This document shows, piece after piece, positions 50,701 to 60,360 of a stretch of 64,000 nucleotides of DNA (position 1 is the stretch's first letter; each line of letters starts with the position of its first letter). The notes below the pieces were generated by a model. It was not told where the DNA came from. It searched no databases and saw only the letters and a program-made list of their open reading frames with translations. The stretch comes from Apostichopus japonicus (Eukaryota; Echinodermata; Holothuroidea; Aspidochirotida; Stichopodidae): positions 28,004,564 through 28,068,563 of the forward strand of contig NC_092571.1 of assembly GCF_037975245.1 (NCBI RefSeq), written 5' to 3'. The translations under genes and the position numbers were made by a program.

Positions 50701-53700
50701 GAAGATTCTGAGGGTGTGTGAAGAATGGATACAGTTGAGAAATTATATTAGGCTACCTAATGTACATCTTAAACGCTTAACATTTTCAAGAATTTGGGAA
50801 AAAAAATTAAATGTTTTAACGGAGGGTTTGCTTTTTGCAATCACTTGCCACATATAATGAAACAAGATTAGCAGTAAGCAAAAATATGTAGTGCTAACTT
50901 TTTTAACCAAAAAAAATGGTACGTTCAATTTTATCAAAAAGGTTTCATTTTATCCCCCTAAGAATTTGAACGATAATCCTAGCTTTAATTTTGTTGGTGT
51001 TCATTTTTGTTAACTAAACTGTTACAGATTGTGCTTCATTTCCCTTATCTTTTTTTTAATGGTAGACTATGACAATTAAGATTGGCAAAATCAAGCTTCA
51101 CTAGAGCTTTATGATAATAAAGTCATGGTTTCAAACAAATGTTCTGTTTTGAATTGTTATTTTGATTTAGCTCCTTGATAGCTCAACAGCTGGAGGAAAC
51201 TCAAGAACACCTGAAAGCAGCAGAAGAGAGGGAGAAACACCTGGCACAAATTAATTCAGATCTAAAACATCAGCTACTGACTACACAATCAGAACTTACT
51301 ACCATAGGAGATAAACATAAAAATGTGGAAGACTTGGTAAGATTATGCAGGCATGAAACGTTTTGTAAACTGTGCATACAGTAATAACACAGAGCCTAAA
51401 AAATGTTTGTTGAATAATTCATGTAATCATATGCTGTTTTTATTATTGATTTATCCCAACCAGTTCCCTATCCTCTGCTCCTTATTACAAATTACAGTCA
51501 GTATGAGTAGACCAGTCAATAGAATCAGACAAATAATAACTCCAATTCTGTACAGTCTAAGAATTACTGAAATATATATAGTGAATGAGTTTAAATGAGA
51601 GTCCACCACAGCATGTAGTCTACCTGTAGCTTAGTTTATTTGTTATTCTAAAGTGAAAGGCATGGAGGAGAGGGAGGGTGGAAAGAAGTAGGAAGGAGAA
51701 TGGAATACAAGTGGATACCTTAAGTGAAGCATATGGCCAAAGAGGAATAGAATTTGCCTCCGAACCTAGCTACATGGTTCTCTTCATCCTATTTATGTGT
51801 TACAAGCAGACTCTAGAGCTCGTCTCATTTCATCCCTAGATCCTTCATGGTCATCAGGCAATATTTCCAACAAAAGTTTGGCATTCTAAAACTGCTATAT
51901 ATTTCCCATAGATTCCCTTCCACATCCCTTACCACATCCCGAGACACTTGGAAATACTAAATTAAATAATGTCTCAGTAATGCAATACGTTTTGAGTATG
52001 AAAGAAGCTTTTATTGATGTTGGAGCATGATCAGTCACCATTGCCTGACTTTAGAAGCTTCTGTCAGAATTGGCCTTTCATCATACTGTAGTGGGATTTT
52101 AAAGATTTTGTATTTCATGGAAATTATGGAACATTATTAAAGTATTTGAATCCACAATATTATTCCTTTGCTCCAAATTCAATTGTCTTGAAAGTCTCAT
52201 TTCTTAAACACATTATTAACATAGCCCTTTCAATGTTAGGTCATTAATGGCACTGTTGATTAGTGATAACATTTCATTAACTTAATTAATCCCTTCTTGA
52301 CATTCATTGATTGTCCCTAACTGTGTTATAATTGCTAATTCTCTCCCTGTCAATTTTTTTTCAACTTTGAGGAAATAGTTACAGTATCATAGTTACACAA
52401 TTAAAAGAAAGTGAAATAGCAATTATCACTATATATTACTTGGCAAAAGAATAGTAGAGTTGTTAATTTTTAAGAAAGCTAATGTAAGTTTTACAGTAAA
52501 CAGGATTGAATTATGAAATCAAAAGTGAATCTGTAGCTCTTTTCTTTTCAAAGGCAATCAGCATTTAAGGAGAGCAACCTTAAAAACACGACCCTATTAG
52601 TTACACATAATGAACTAATGAGTGTGATAGACTGTTCTGTTTGAGTAATGCTTTTGTATTTATTTTGATAGTAAAACTTGCTGTCATGCAAGTATGATTC
52701 TCTTTCAGTTCTTCTGATTATCTTTCCCTTTCTTTTATTTCCTTTGACATAATATAACCAGGCAAAAGCTGTAGCTTGTTCTCAGATCAGCATTACTGTT
52801 GAAAAGAGTATGAAATTGTCATCAAGTTATATAAAATGTACCATTCTGAAGTTCAAGGAATTACTTACCCAATAATTATTATCAAAGGAGCCACAACCCT
52901 TACCACTGATTCCTGAAAAGAGAATAAATGTTAACACTAGTATACAAACTAGGCAACCCTTGCAGTTGGAGAGATGGGGAAAACCACAAAGACTTTTATT
53001 AGATCTGTTTAAGTTTATAAAGTAGTTTGTTTACAAACTAAGTTTCATGAAAAATATATTTTTCGTCACCTTTTAGCCAGGAGTATAAGGATGTTTTTGG
53101 AGTAGAGGTCTTCATAGTTTCATCAATCCATGTCTCACTTTGAGTACTACACTGCCACCAAATGCAAAACATTTCTTCACTTTTCATTCAATAAAAGTCA
53201 CCATCACTGTTTAATGTACACTCGATCTGTTCAAATATTACAGACTGAATAATATGTATATGACATGCAGAAGGACTCCGCACAAATAAATGATGCAATG
53301 CACAGAATGATCAGAGGAAGTACGCTGTAGTTGAAGAAATGTTTATTTTTTTAAATTTCTCATACCTTCTTCCTATTCGGACGGTTGGATCATATTTAAC
53401 CTTTAAAGGCAACTTTTCGAATTTGTTGATTTGGAGTCTCTGTCATAAAAGTACTAAGAAAAAAGACTGAGCAGTTTATAACATTTTATAACCATCAAAC
53501 ATACTCTTTACTAACGTGTTGATCAGACCCTTTAATACAGTATTTGTTGCATGTTTTTTGACATGTTTACCAGTTTTGAGTATGGTTTCGTTAATAATGT
53601 TTGTTATTCAATTGCTTGATTTACGTGATCTTCGGTTATACCTCAATTGGGATATTCTCCAGAAATTCTATCACCCTGTAGGAAAGGAAGACTGGCATAC

Positions 53701-56700
53701 CCCCCCCCCCCTCCCCTCCCTTTTTTTAACCACAATGGTGTTATGTCAGAGATTCATATAAATAATGGTTCTACTTTTATCAGCATTTTGTATCAGAGCA
53801 AGGAAAGCAGACCCTTCAAGACCGAGCTATTGAACTACAGACAGAAGTGACTAGATTGCAGATGGAACTTAATCAGATTTCCAACCAGCTTGACAACCAA
53901 AACAGAAAATACTTGAATTTGAAACTACAGACAAAGGAGAAGATGGAAAATGCAAGGTAATAAAAACTCATCCTTTGCTTGTGCCATTAAATATTTCTAA
54001 ATTTATGTTATTAGTTTTAAATATCACTGCATATGCTTTAAGTCTTAAGCACAACATTTAAAATTTCTAAAAGAAAAGAAAGACTAGACTTGGACTAGAC
54101 CTTCCGTAGCACAGCAGTGTAGCATGGACTACTTTGGATATAAGAAGTGAGTTTGTCAAGGTTTTGCTGTGTTTCCTAAAATTTCACTGTATGTTACATA
54201 TCACAGAAAATTATTTAAAGATATATGCAACAAATAAAAGAAAATGTTTTTGAACTCTAATTTACACTCACTTTTAGATTTGAGCATTATTAGGTCAATA
54301 GTATGCTTCGTTTAGTTTTTTTAATTGGCCTGTAGTCTACCTGTATACCTTAGACAGTAGCAAAACAAATTTCTCTTACCTTTAGTTTAGAAAGTTAACA
54401 TGAAAATCATGCAACATCCTCATCCCATCTTCATTGTCTGTAGTGAGACATTGATGTTGTGGACAGAAAAACATTTCAGGGGTCTGGGGAAGGTAACAGT
54501 TCATCTTGTACAAGGTTACATCTCTGCTTGTCAAACTGCATCTTGTGGATTATCATTGATATCCTTTGTGTGAAAATCTTTCTTATCTGTAGTAAGACAT
54601 TGATGTTGTAGAAAGAAAAACATTTCAGGGGTCGTTGGAAGGTAACAGTTCATCTTGAGGCTTCATCTCTGCTCATCAAACTGCATCTTGCGGATTTATC
54701 ATTGATATCGTTTATGTGAAATTATTACAAATGCATGTCACAGAATGATTAATATCCATCATTCCATCCACTTTTGATTTTACTCACAGGAACATTTTCA
54801 ATAGACAAAAGACCCTCTTGGTGGAGAACATCCAACAGGCACAGAATGAATTGAACAGCGTCAAAGGAGAACTAGAGAGAGAACAAAATGATAAAGAAGA
54901 GACTAAAAAGAAGAACCAGACACTGTTGACTGAAAATAGACAGTTAATGGACAAGTAAGCTCTTTAGTACCTCATCGGAGCGACGTAAACTAGAATTAGT
55001 TCAGACTTAGTGTCTTCTATGTCAATATCATGCTATATTCAGCTTCGTCCAAGTTAAGGGTTTGAATAAGTTACCGTATAATAGTGGTAGTTCACTACCT
55101 TGCAATCATATCTAACTGGCTAACACCATGTAGATATACATTTCCCATTAATTCGTTTATGTGTTGCTTTAATTGGTTGTGATATCGGCTGGTGAGGAAT
55201 TTGTTTTTGCATTTTTGTTGTACTCATTGGAATATCAAATTGGTTGTCATTGCAAATACTCAAGCTCTTTACCTTCTTACTACAGCCATCCTTGTGCCTG
55301 TCTCAGTTTATCTAGAATGGCTATCGCTAGTCAATTAAAATAACAAATTCGGTATTTAAATTTTCAAATAAAATTAAAATTACAGGGACACTATGCTTTC
55401 AAATAAAAATGGCACAATAATATATTGGCATACCGACCTTTAAGTTGCAAACAAGTTACACATACCTCCTTAAGACTTTTCTTGGTCAAAAGATCCTAAA
55501 AGTTGTATGATTGCCTTAGACGAATCTGGTGATACAAAGAAATTGAAGTTGCATGATGCAAACATCTCTATAGGGCATCCAAAGCATCGCTAAATGTAAA
55601 TCGTATACTAGAGGTTTATGACCGGAAGAGTCCGGTAGTAACCACCTTACATTTATGATGATCTGCTAAAATGTTTTATGAAAACCTTGTGAATGATGTA
55701 AACAGATGATGCTGATCATCCCAAGTACTATAACAATAGATACCAAAATCAGCTCTGACCCTGGAGTTACTGACACATTTCATTGAACAAGTATGCAATA
55801 TACTGCACTAATGTTGGAATGAGTACAAGTGTATGATTATGCTCACTTTAATCAGTATTTATAATATCCTTAATTATTAAAACCTTTACTATTCTGAAAA
55901 TTAAAATGTTTCTACTTGTCAGTTCTGTGCAAATATGTAACATATATGTCCTTTTGTAAAGTAAGTTGCTTAAGTCTTGGCCTTTGCATAATTTAGGAAC
56001 ATCAAAATGGTTACATCTTTCCTATGAGAAAAAGATTTTGTTAAACTGTTTGAAGGAACTGTACCTCATGAGTAGTACTGTTAGACACAGCCAATAAATG
56101 CCTCCTTCATATCTGATTCTTCTTTCATCAATCCATTAATGTTGCTTATATATGTCATTGCAGAATGGTCGAGAATGAGGAATCTCTGAGTGACCAGAAT
56201 CGAAACATCTCATCACTGGAATACAGGACCAAATTTCTTGAGCAAGAAAATGGAATGTTACAAGATCGAATTTCCTCACTATCTCGGCAAAGGATGGCAT
56301 TAGAGAAAGTTGTCAGAGAGTACAGGATGGAGAAGCAAAAAGAGGTGAACACTCTTGGCTGCTTTTGCCTTATCTTTTCTTTCACTCTTAAATACACATG
56401 AAATAAAGTTTTCATAGATATTGATTTATTTATAAATATGTTTTTGGCTGCAGTAATATTCTAACATTCAAAATCTTGGAAAGTCTCTTACTTATCAAGC
56501 TATTTATAGAAAAGCCTCATCCTAGTGCTGCCACGCTTTTATAGCAATTTTACATGTAAAACTATCCTACTTTGCTGTCATGTACAGGTAATTGAAACTT
56601 CTTGGACAAAGCATAAGTATATGGCATTTGCAATTAACTTGAGTGAATCTGATGAGTAGTGGATTTTAATAATGTCACACAACCAGCCAATTTATCATCC

Positions 56701-58169
56701 TTTTTTTTCTTGAACACCTCATGCAACTTTTACCATGATCTAAACTTTTGCTAACCCTAGGCAATTAATGTGGACTAGGGAGAGGGGGAAAGGGGCACAA
56801 TCTTCTTCGTAAGTGAAAAATCAAACTGGATCCTGTGGCATCCCACTGTTCAATAAAAGTCTAATTTGTTCACCTGCCTTGTTGGCGTAATCCTACTTTC
56901 ATTGAAACATTGAAGTGTTTTTACTTATAGGCCTTTCTTTACTGTTATGCAATTTCTTTTCTTAACAGGATATTTACAAGGCAATTGGTAATGCTCCATC
57001 TGGTCAACCCTTCACCCCTTCGTCTGGCCTTGGATTGTCCCTTGGCATGCCAAAGACACCTTTCAGCAGTGGAATTGGAAATTCTGTCTCGTAAGACATT
57101 TTATCTCGTAGCTTATTTTTCGCCCATGCTAGTAAAAGAAAAGTTGATCTGCCAAGCAAAATGAAATACCTGGGACGTTATAGAATCAAACCCTCATCTA
57201 CAGTAGTCTGGCAGATGAAAGATTGTGTAATTTTGTTTCAATAGACTATTGAAAGCACAGCTAAACAAGGAAAAGCCCAAAAACCCATGAAAAAAGTCTC
57301 TACAGCTTTTATGATTTACTATTAGCTGTCTATGCTTTTCTATCACCCTTTGACATAGAAATGGTATTCTCTTGACACTTTTGTTTAGTATGAGTAAATT
57401 ATGAACCTAGGGCATTATGCAAATGCCTTTTTTCCCACTTTACTGGTTTCTTAATACCCATAGAAAGTATTTCAGATCACTTAGTTACATTGTAGCTCCT
57501 CGTGCTGTTGTATCATCACGCAGCTTGTGCTAACCAGGAAATATACTTGACAATCTTTTATAGGAAAGTGTACGTAAAAGCAGTCAGTTTGAAGTAGTTA
57601 GGTAATTTTGTATTGAGTTATTTTTCTTCATTATTGCAGTTTCTGTCCCATGCAGTCTCAAGCATGACTTGACAATGTACTATATGTTGTCTATGGGGTG
57701 CACAGATCTGTCATTTTGCTCCAACAGTTTCCATTAATCTTTAAGAAAGGTCTTGCTCCCACAGTTGATACCTTTTGTAGCATACTGCAATGTGTATATA
57801 TAACTTTAGGTTTGGATAATTGGGGTTTGGCTTCATAGGGCTTCATTCTTAATGTACAATTTGTAGATTATACTGTTAGAGCTTCCATGTAACTGTTCCT
57901 GAATCACTGCATTTTCCTACAACCTGTAACTGTAGCTTATATTCAGTATTCACAGATGAAGATACTGTTTTACTCCCAATTCTTTCATTCTTCACAGGAA
58001 TAGTCTTATATCAGGCACAGATATCAGTCGACCTGGTCTTGGCCTTCTGATGAAATCAGTCTCGCCTTTGGCTCCTAGAACCAACGTCTATGGGAATGGT
58101 CTAAATACCGTCAGTCCTCGTCCTGGGGTAGAGAGTGATGGTATGAGTGCAGATACAGAGGGAAGATAA
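20583..58169 (+). CDS. Large coiled-coil protein gene, 24 exons (1149 aa), span of coding region
   Basis: Joining the 24 exons listed below gives 3450 coding bases with one open frame; every junction keeps phase. Introns are GT-AG, 17 of 23 in phase 0. The ATG (GCGACCATGA) is the first in its frame after an upstream TAG. Residues 1-30 are not coiled (MTDFSKGLARVGLNPAV). Residues from about 30 to 1052 are almost wholly Glu/Lys/Gln/Leu-rich heptad-type coiled coil, with breaks near 104-125 (GGLVDLAEGSSSEAVAY) and 225-265. Residues 1053-1149 are a Gly/Ser/Pro-rich tail. There is no signal peptide, membrane segment or catalytic domain. The architecture suits a cytoplasmic scaffold such as a centrosomal, ciliary, Golgi or cytoskeletal linker protein. 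I cannot name the orthologue; a CCDC30-type protein is a guess only. Small phase-0 exons could be missed, above all in introns 2, 6 and 19. Confidence 0.8.
20733..21666 (+). other. Intron 1
   Basis: No exon, repeat or RNA gene recognised; several TACAGTA/TACTGTA-type motifs. Confidence 0.7.
21667..21825 (+). CDS. Coiled-coil gene exon 2 (residues 51-103)
   Basis: Acceptor ATAACAG, donor GTGAGCAG, phase 0 on both sides. Strong heptads, e.g. ENEALKDEVKQLHQELDG. Confidence 0.9.
21826..25523 (+). other. Intron 2 (3.7 kb)
   Basis: Contains a (TG)n run near 22788-22800 and frequent ATTAATGA-like and TACAGTA-like motifs. Open frames at 22662-22940 and 24220-24447 have no coil character and do not fit as exons. 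Confidence 0.6.
25524..25658 (+). CDS. Coiled-coil gene exon 3 (residues 104-148)
   Basis: Acceptor ATTAAAG, donor GTAAGCAC, phase 0. Opens with a Gly/Ser-rich break (GGLVDLAEGSSSE), then returns to helix (AYLMIERSRLIDDLSQVKKL). Confidence 0.85.
25659..26152 (+). other. Intron 3
   Basis: Nothing recognised. Confidence 0.6.
26153..26242 (+). CDS. Coiled-coil gene exon 4 (residues 149-178)
   Basis: Acceptor TGCTTTAG, donor GTATGATA, phase 0. Heptads EQLAKEVKILKEELQEVK. Confidence 0.85.
26722..26852. repeat. Minisatellite in intron 4, unit about 28 bp, five copies
   Basis: GGGAACACACAGTAACC-like cores begin near 26722, 26753, 26779, 26807 and 26834, separated by variable spacers. Confidence 0.7.
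27526..27697 (+). CDS. Coiled-coil gene exon 5 (residues 179-235)
   Basis: Acceptor GCTATAG, donor GTGAGTAC, ends in phase 1. Very Lys/Glu-rich, with a basic stretch EKKRKKP near its end. Confidence 0.85.
27698..28248 (+). other. Intron 5
   Basis: Nothing recognised. Confidence 0.6.
28249..28352 (+). CDS. Coiled-coil gene exon 6 (residues 236-270)
   Basis: Acceptor ATGATCAG, donor GTAAGTTC. It enters with two bases completing a Gly codon, matching the phase of exon 5. Polar, Ser/Thr/Lys-rich and not coiled: a hinge (YTQRDSQSDTTESKIPVLKS). Confidence 0.8.
28421..28470. repeat. 50-nt hairpin-forming inverted repeat
   Basis: Outer arms TGAAATTATAACTG and CAGTTATAATTTCA pair over 14 bp. After a 4-nt bulge, AAGATAAG pairs with CTTATCTT around a tight loop. 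It lies 70 bases into intron 6. Confidence 0.6.
33862..33916. repeat. Perfect 22-bp inverted repeat with 11-nt loop
   Basis: The arms 33862-33883 (starting AGCAGGATCTTC) and 33895-33916 (ending GAAGATCCTGCT) are exact reverse complements around AAATGACATTC. The size is that of a pre-miRNA hairpin, but no lower stem extends beyond it. Confidence 0.85.
36927..37046 (+). CDS. Coiled-coil gene exon 7 (residues 271-310)
   Basis: Acceptor GATAAACAG, donor GTAATTGA, phase 0. Heptads such as VKELTAALETEKRRK and IIKLKTLLDKNKKEIVSLK. Confidence 0.85.
37047..38120 (+). other. Intron 7
   Basis: Nothing recognised. Confidence 0.6.
38121..38234 (+). CDS. Coiled-coil gene exon 8 (residues 311-348), weak donor
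   Basis: Acceptor TTTCACATAG. The frame closes at a TAG soon after, so the exon must end before it. The only GT that keeps phase 0 with exon 9 is AAT|GTACTG, a poor donor. Coil QENKDLENENQSLEQRL. The right border is less sure than the others. Confidence 0.7.
38235..39065 (+). other. Intron 8
   Basis: C-rich patches near 38440-38505 resemble repeat-derived DNA; no element borders found. Confidence 0.5.
39066..39293 (+). CDS. Coiled-coil gene exon 9 (residues 349-424)
   Basis: Acceptor GGAAATAG, donor GTATAGTC, phase 0. Long coil with PQLYKELEQLHRQNESSL and LSLEEERKKCGSLERRLN. Confidence 0.85.
39294..39791 (+). other. Intron 9
   Basis: Nothing recognised besides a CT-rich acceptor tract. Confidence 0.6.
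39792..39884 (+). CDS. Coiled-coil gene exon 10 (residues 425-455)
   Basis: Acceptor CTCCAATAG after a CT-rich tract, donor GTGAGATA, phase 0. Coil LNQLSRELEASKDDMARS. Confidence 0.85.
40131..40382 (+). CDS. Coiled-coil gene exon 11 (residues 456-539)
   Basis: Acceptor CTTTGAAAG, donor GTAAGACT, phase 0. The longest internal exon; coil SEKLRLQLLKEQEKARELKR and a second helical block after NHVTATSVEV. Confidence 0.9.
40383..40951 (+). other. Intron 11
   Basis: Nothing recognised. Confidence 0.6.
40952..41021 (+). CDS. Coiled-coil gene exon 12 (residues 540-562)
   Basis: Acceptor TTTGTTTAG, donor GTACAGAA, ends in phase 1 and so matches exon 13. Short coil LNGSLKRQSDLHQDLIKLH. Confidence 0.8.
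41225..41332 (+). repeat. LINE/SINE-type 3' tail in intron 12
   Basis: GTGAAGTGCTTTGAGATCAT, then GTGTAAAGCGCTATATAAGA and ATAAATTATGATTAAAGTTATTATTAT, is the familiar 3' tail of CR1/L2-clade LINEs and the SINEs that share it. A decayed GCTGTAATATTTTT repeat precedes it. Only the tail is recognisable; + orientation. Confidence 0.55.
41757..41915. repeat. Pyrimidine-rich tract with CCCACCCACTCTCTT units
   Basis: About 160 bases of C/T with few purines, including tandem CCACCCACTCTCTTCC units near 41818-41860. It can in principle form triplex DNA. Confidence 0.75.
42827..42977. repeat. Tandem duplication, unit 79 bp, two copies
   Basis: TGGAACCATGTTGCAGGGCA through TCAATCAGATAATGATAAAG occurs at 42827 and again at 42906 with few changes. 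Confidence 0.85.
43099..43232 (+). CDS. Coiled-coil gene exon 13 (residues 563-607)
   Basis: Acceptor ATTCAACAG; two leading bases complete an Asp codon begun in exon 12. Donor GTATAACA, phase 0. Coil LRSTEEVVAVLRGELSRKSK. Confidence 0.85.
43233..44446 (+). other. Intron 13
   Basis: A G-rich patch near 44180-44210; otherwise nothing recognised. Confidence 0.6.
44447..44599 (+). CDS. Coiled-coil gene exon 14 (residues 608-658)
   Basis: Acceptor TATTTCAG, donor GTGAATAT, phase 0. Coil FEVVHLQRNIEEERKSF and LEVEQKKNEELTRVLKEKTE. Confidence 0.9.
44600..45197 (+). other. Intron 14
   Basis: Nothing recognised. Confidence 0.6.
45198..45335 (+). CDS. Coiled-coil gene exon 15 (residues 659-704)
   Basis: Acceptor GTATTATAG, donor GTAGCAAA, phase 0. 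Coil EVANLRREVSRLSLNSIKL, then RNKVLEEELDK. Confidence 0.9.
45563..45646 (+). CDS. Coiled-coil gene exon 16 (residues 705-732)
   Basis: Acceptor CTCCACACAG, donor GTAATATT, phase 0. Coil LWSQLKEVMDKHAANELSKT. Confidence 0.85.
45647..47487 (+). other. Intron 16 (1.8 kb)
   Basis: Nothing recognised except scattered TACTGTA motifs. Confidence 0.6.
47488..47604 (+). CDS. Coiled-coil gene exon 17 (residues 733-771)
   Basis: Acceptor CTAATCAACAG, donor GTGACCAT, phase 0. Ala/Gln-rich helix AAINALGRAQQRAQAAERK. Confidence 0.85.
47761..48688. repeat. Tandem duplication, unit about 463 bp, two copies, in intron 17
   Basis: The two units (about 47761-48223 and 48224-48688) are nearly identical, from ATCTCAATACATTACATGTA to GATGTTTAAATGATTTTT. 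Each contains a similar open frame of about 80 codons on the + strand, which differs by small indels at its start. I recognise no protein family and regard the frame as probably non-coding. Confidence 0.85.
48689..50255 (+). other. Rest of intron 17
   Basis: No gene recognised. A short repeated phrase (CTGGTGTTCAG.CAGCTTTTC) occurs near 48990 and 49182, suggesting another old duplication. Confidence 0.5.
50256..50413 (+). CDS. Coiled-coil gene exon 18 (residues 772-823)
   Basis: Acceptor is a long T-tract followed by GTTCAG, donor GTAACCAA, ends in phase 2. Coil IPELQEELDSTLLRLETVQT. Confidence 0.9.
50414..51170 (+). other. Intron 18
   Basis: Nothing recognised. Confidence 0.6.
51171..51336 (+). 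CDS. Coiled-coil gene exon 19 (residues 824-879)
   Basis: Acceptor TTTGATTTAG; one leading base completes a Ser codon begun in exon 18. Donor GTAAGATT, phase 0. Coil LIAQQLEETQEHLKAAEERE. Confidence 0.9.
51337..53783 (+). other. Intron 19 (2.4 kb)
   Basis: A C11-type run at about 53701-53711 lies 70 bases before the acceptor. No exon-like frame seen. Confidence 0.6.
53784..53956 (+). CDS. Coiled-coil gene exon 20 (residues 880-936)
   Basis: Acceptor CTTTTATCAG. A second AG 13 bases on is excluded because it breaks phase. Donor GTAATAAA, ends in phase 2. Coil IELQTEVTRLQMELNQISNQ. Confidence 0.85.
53957..54436 (+). other. Intron 20, first part
   Basis: Nothing recognised. Confidence 0.6.
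54437..54722. repeat. Tandem duplication, unit about 149 bp, two copies, in intron 20
   Basis: The phrase TCTGTAGT.AGACATTGATG through AAACTGCATCTTG and TATCATTGATATC occurs at 54437 and 54586 with several substitutions and indels, so it is older than the 463-bp pair. Confidence 0.75.
54790..54954 (+). CDS. Coiled-coil gene exon 21 (residues 937-991)
   Basis: Acceptor TTACTCACAG, donor GTAAGCTC, phase 2 in and out. Coil VENIQQAQNELNSVKGELER. Confidence 0.9.
54955..56163 (+). other. Intron 21
   Basis: Nothing recognised. Confidence 0.6.
56164..56344 (+). CDS. Coiled-coil gene exon 22 (residues 992-1052)
   Basis: Acceptor GTCATTGCAG, donor GTGAACAC, enters in phase 2 and leaves in phase 0. 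The last strong coil, TKFLEQENGMLQDRISSLSR and ALEKVVREYRMEKQKE. Confidence 0.9.
56345..56968 (+). other. Intron 22
   Basis: Nothing recognised. Confidence 0.6.
56969..57090 (+). CDS. Coiled-coil gene exon 23 (residues 1053-1092)
   Basis: Acceptor TTCTTAACAG, donor GTAAGACA, ends in phase 2. Starts the non-coiled tail: SGQPFTPSSGLGLSLGMPKT. Confidence 0.85.
57091..57997 (+). other. Intron 23
   Basis: Nothing recognised. Confidence 0.6.
57998..58169 (+). CDS. Coiled-coil gene exon 24 (residues 1093-1149 and stop)
   Basis: Acceptor CATTCTTCACAG; one base completes a Ser codon. Ser/Pro/Gly-rich tail (RPGLGLLMKSVSPLAPRTNV) ending GMSADTEGR and TAA. Ser-Pro pairs in the tail are possible kinase sites. 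Confidence 0.88.
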
Positions 58170-60360
58170 CACAATATGTTATAAATGTCAAGTATTATAA
58201 ATTAGTCATTCCCCCTCCCCCCTCCTACAGAACAGGCAGTTGTGTGTTCATTTTTTCAACAACAAAATAGGAAAGGAAAATATGTACACGCAGTACACTA
58301 CAATAGTCAACATGGCAACAGGATACTGCATTATACCCCTATCATGTGCCAGTTAACTTTTTTTTAAGTTTCCTATTCTAGTAATGAAACTGTCGTAAGA
58401 AAAATTTTGGCTTACAACAGTTCATATGTGCACCAAAGTATGTCACTGTTGTATGAAAGACATTGTAATCGTCTGTCCATTGTAAGCACGAAGACAACAT
58501 GTATCTGCAGATAGTGGTTTTATTTAACAACTGAAGCTGATGAATAGTTGGTGGGATTCTTCAACATTTCTTTAGTGAAGGCTATGCATTCTTCCAAATC
58601 AATCTCTTCTAGTTGAGATCTGGTGCTCCAAATCTGCTAATTTTACATTTGAAATGCCTGAAAATATCCTTACCTTGTTTATTGCTCACTTTTGTATCCC
58701 TAGAGAATGCCCTAAAAAGTGACTGCAAAAACACCTTTGTGTGGTTTAAAAATAAACATATTGCTTCATCTAGAACTCTGTAAACAATTTAAGCATTACT
58801 ATCCTTCTTTCCAACTCAATCTGGCAAGAAGTATAAAGTATTTTGTCTTTTGTAAGTAGATGCTTGGATTACATTCAGCTCTAACATACTATTTTGTATC
58901 CTATCTTCCTGCACAAAAGGAACTGTAGTCACTGTAGTGCTGCTGCAGATATAGTGCATTGGCGCATGTCACATGCAAAATATTCCAATCAACAGTAGAG
59001 AATTATTATATTAGTATAGTGAAGATGGAAATGGTTAAATTGATGTAGGCTCCATGATTCCAAATTTGACTTTGACGTCAAAATAAACAGATATGAATTC
59101 TGTGTGAGAGCAAAGTTAAGGTAACATATTAGAACCTTGTTGTAAATACTCACAAAACCTTGCCAGATTTTGGTGTTCTGATATCTATGGTGCTGTTAAA
59201 TAAGTTCAAGTGAAAAGTATTGATTCCATGTAGTGTAAGCTGAAAGTCAGTTGTAATCATTATCATTATGCTTCAATCACTATTCTTGGCAGGGTTGTTT
59301 TGGTAGACGATTACACACTACTTTCCAATTCTTTCTACAAAAATTACATAAAAGTTTCATCACTCCATCACAATTAAACAGCAATTTCAATCATGTAGAA
59401 GTCATCATTGCATCATTGCATCATCAAAAGTGCATCAGCAAAAAACAAAGTTTCATGTGTTTTCCATGTAGGACATCACAACTTTTTGCACATTTTAAGT
59501 CTCTGAAGGAAATAAATTTCGAAATTTTATATCACAGCAAGGGAATCAGATGTCATTTGAACTTTTTTTTATTGCTCTGTGCTAGAAGTTTGATTTAGAT
59601 TTTATCATTCATCAAAGAAACAGAAACTATAGCTGTGGGAGAGTGGTTTGAAGTGTTTGTAGCATGATTGTTTGTATATATACTGACCATTATGAAGCTC
59701 TGTAGATGCTAGATTTATATATTATTTGATGTACATTTAGAAATATATGTTTGTTGTTGCCTGGATTTGAGAGTAGTACTGTACATTCATAAAGATATAG
59801 TCATTGAATTAGTAGTATACATGTTTGCTACGAAATATCTGATAAATGATCAATTTTAACTAATTTTTAAATAGATGTATAAAAGTAGAAGCTAATATCT
59901 TAATTGAGGAGCTTAATATAAATGCCAGAATGTGAAAGTGGGAATGTATTTGAAGCATTGTTTTATAGAGATTAATAGTTTTTGAGAGACTGCAAAAGAA
60001 AGACTGTTAAGTTTCTATGGGCAACGTCCCAGTGTTTCACAAGGCAGTTGAATGGCATTGCCTATTCAACTAAAGTTCATGTCATTTTAGTAGTTAACTC
60101 AACAGTTACATGGAATTTATTAAACTTTACTTGCACGCACTGCCATGTTTGTGTACATTCAGAATGGAACGTCAGAATCTTCATTTGTTAACCATTCTTG
60201 AGACCTTTTTTGTGTGTTTTGGGCTTTTCTTGTTTAGCAATGCTTTTCAATAGTCTAATGAAACAAAATTGCACATATACTGGTGAAAAGCAAAGAAGAC
60301 AAACGTTTACAATTAACACCTATAAGTTGGACATGGCTATGTTGTGCCAATCATACCTTA
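58170..60360 (+). other. 3' UTR and downstream flank of the coiled-coil gene
   Basis: AATAAA occurs at 58751 and 59082, so the transcript may end shortly after one of them. This is inference, as is the extent of the UTR. No further gene is supported. Confidence 0.45.
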
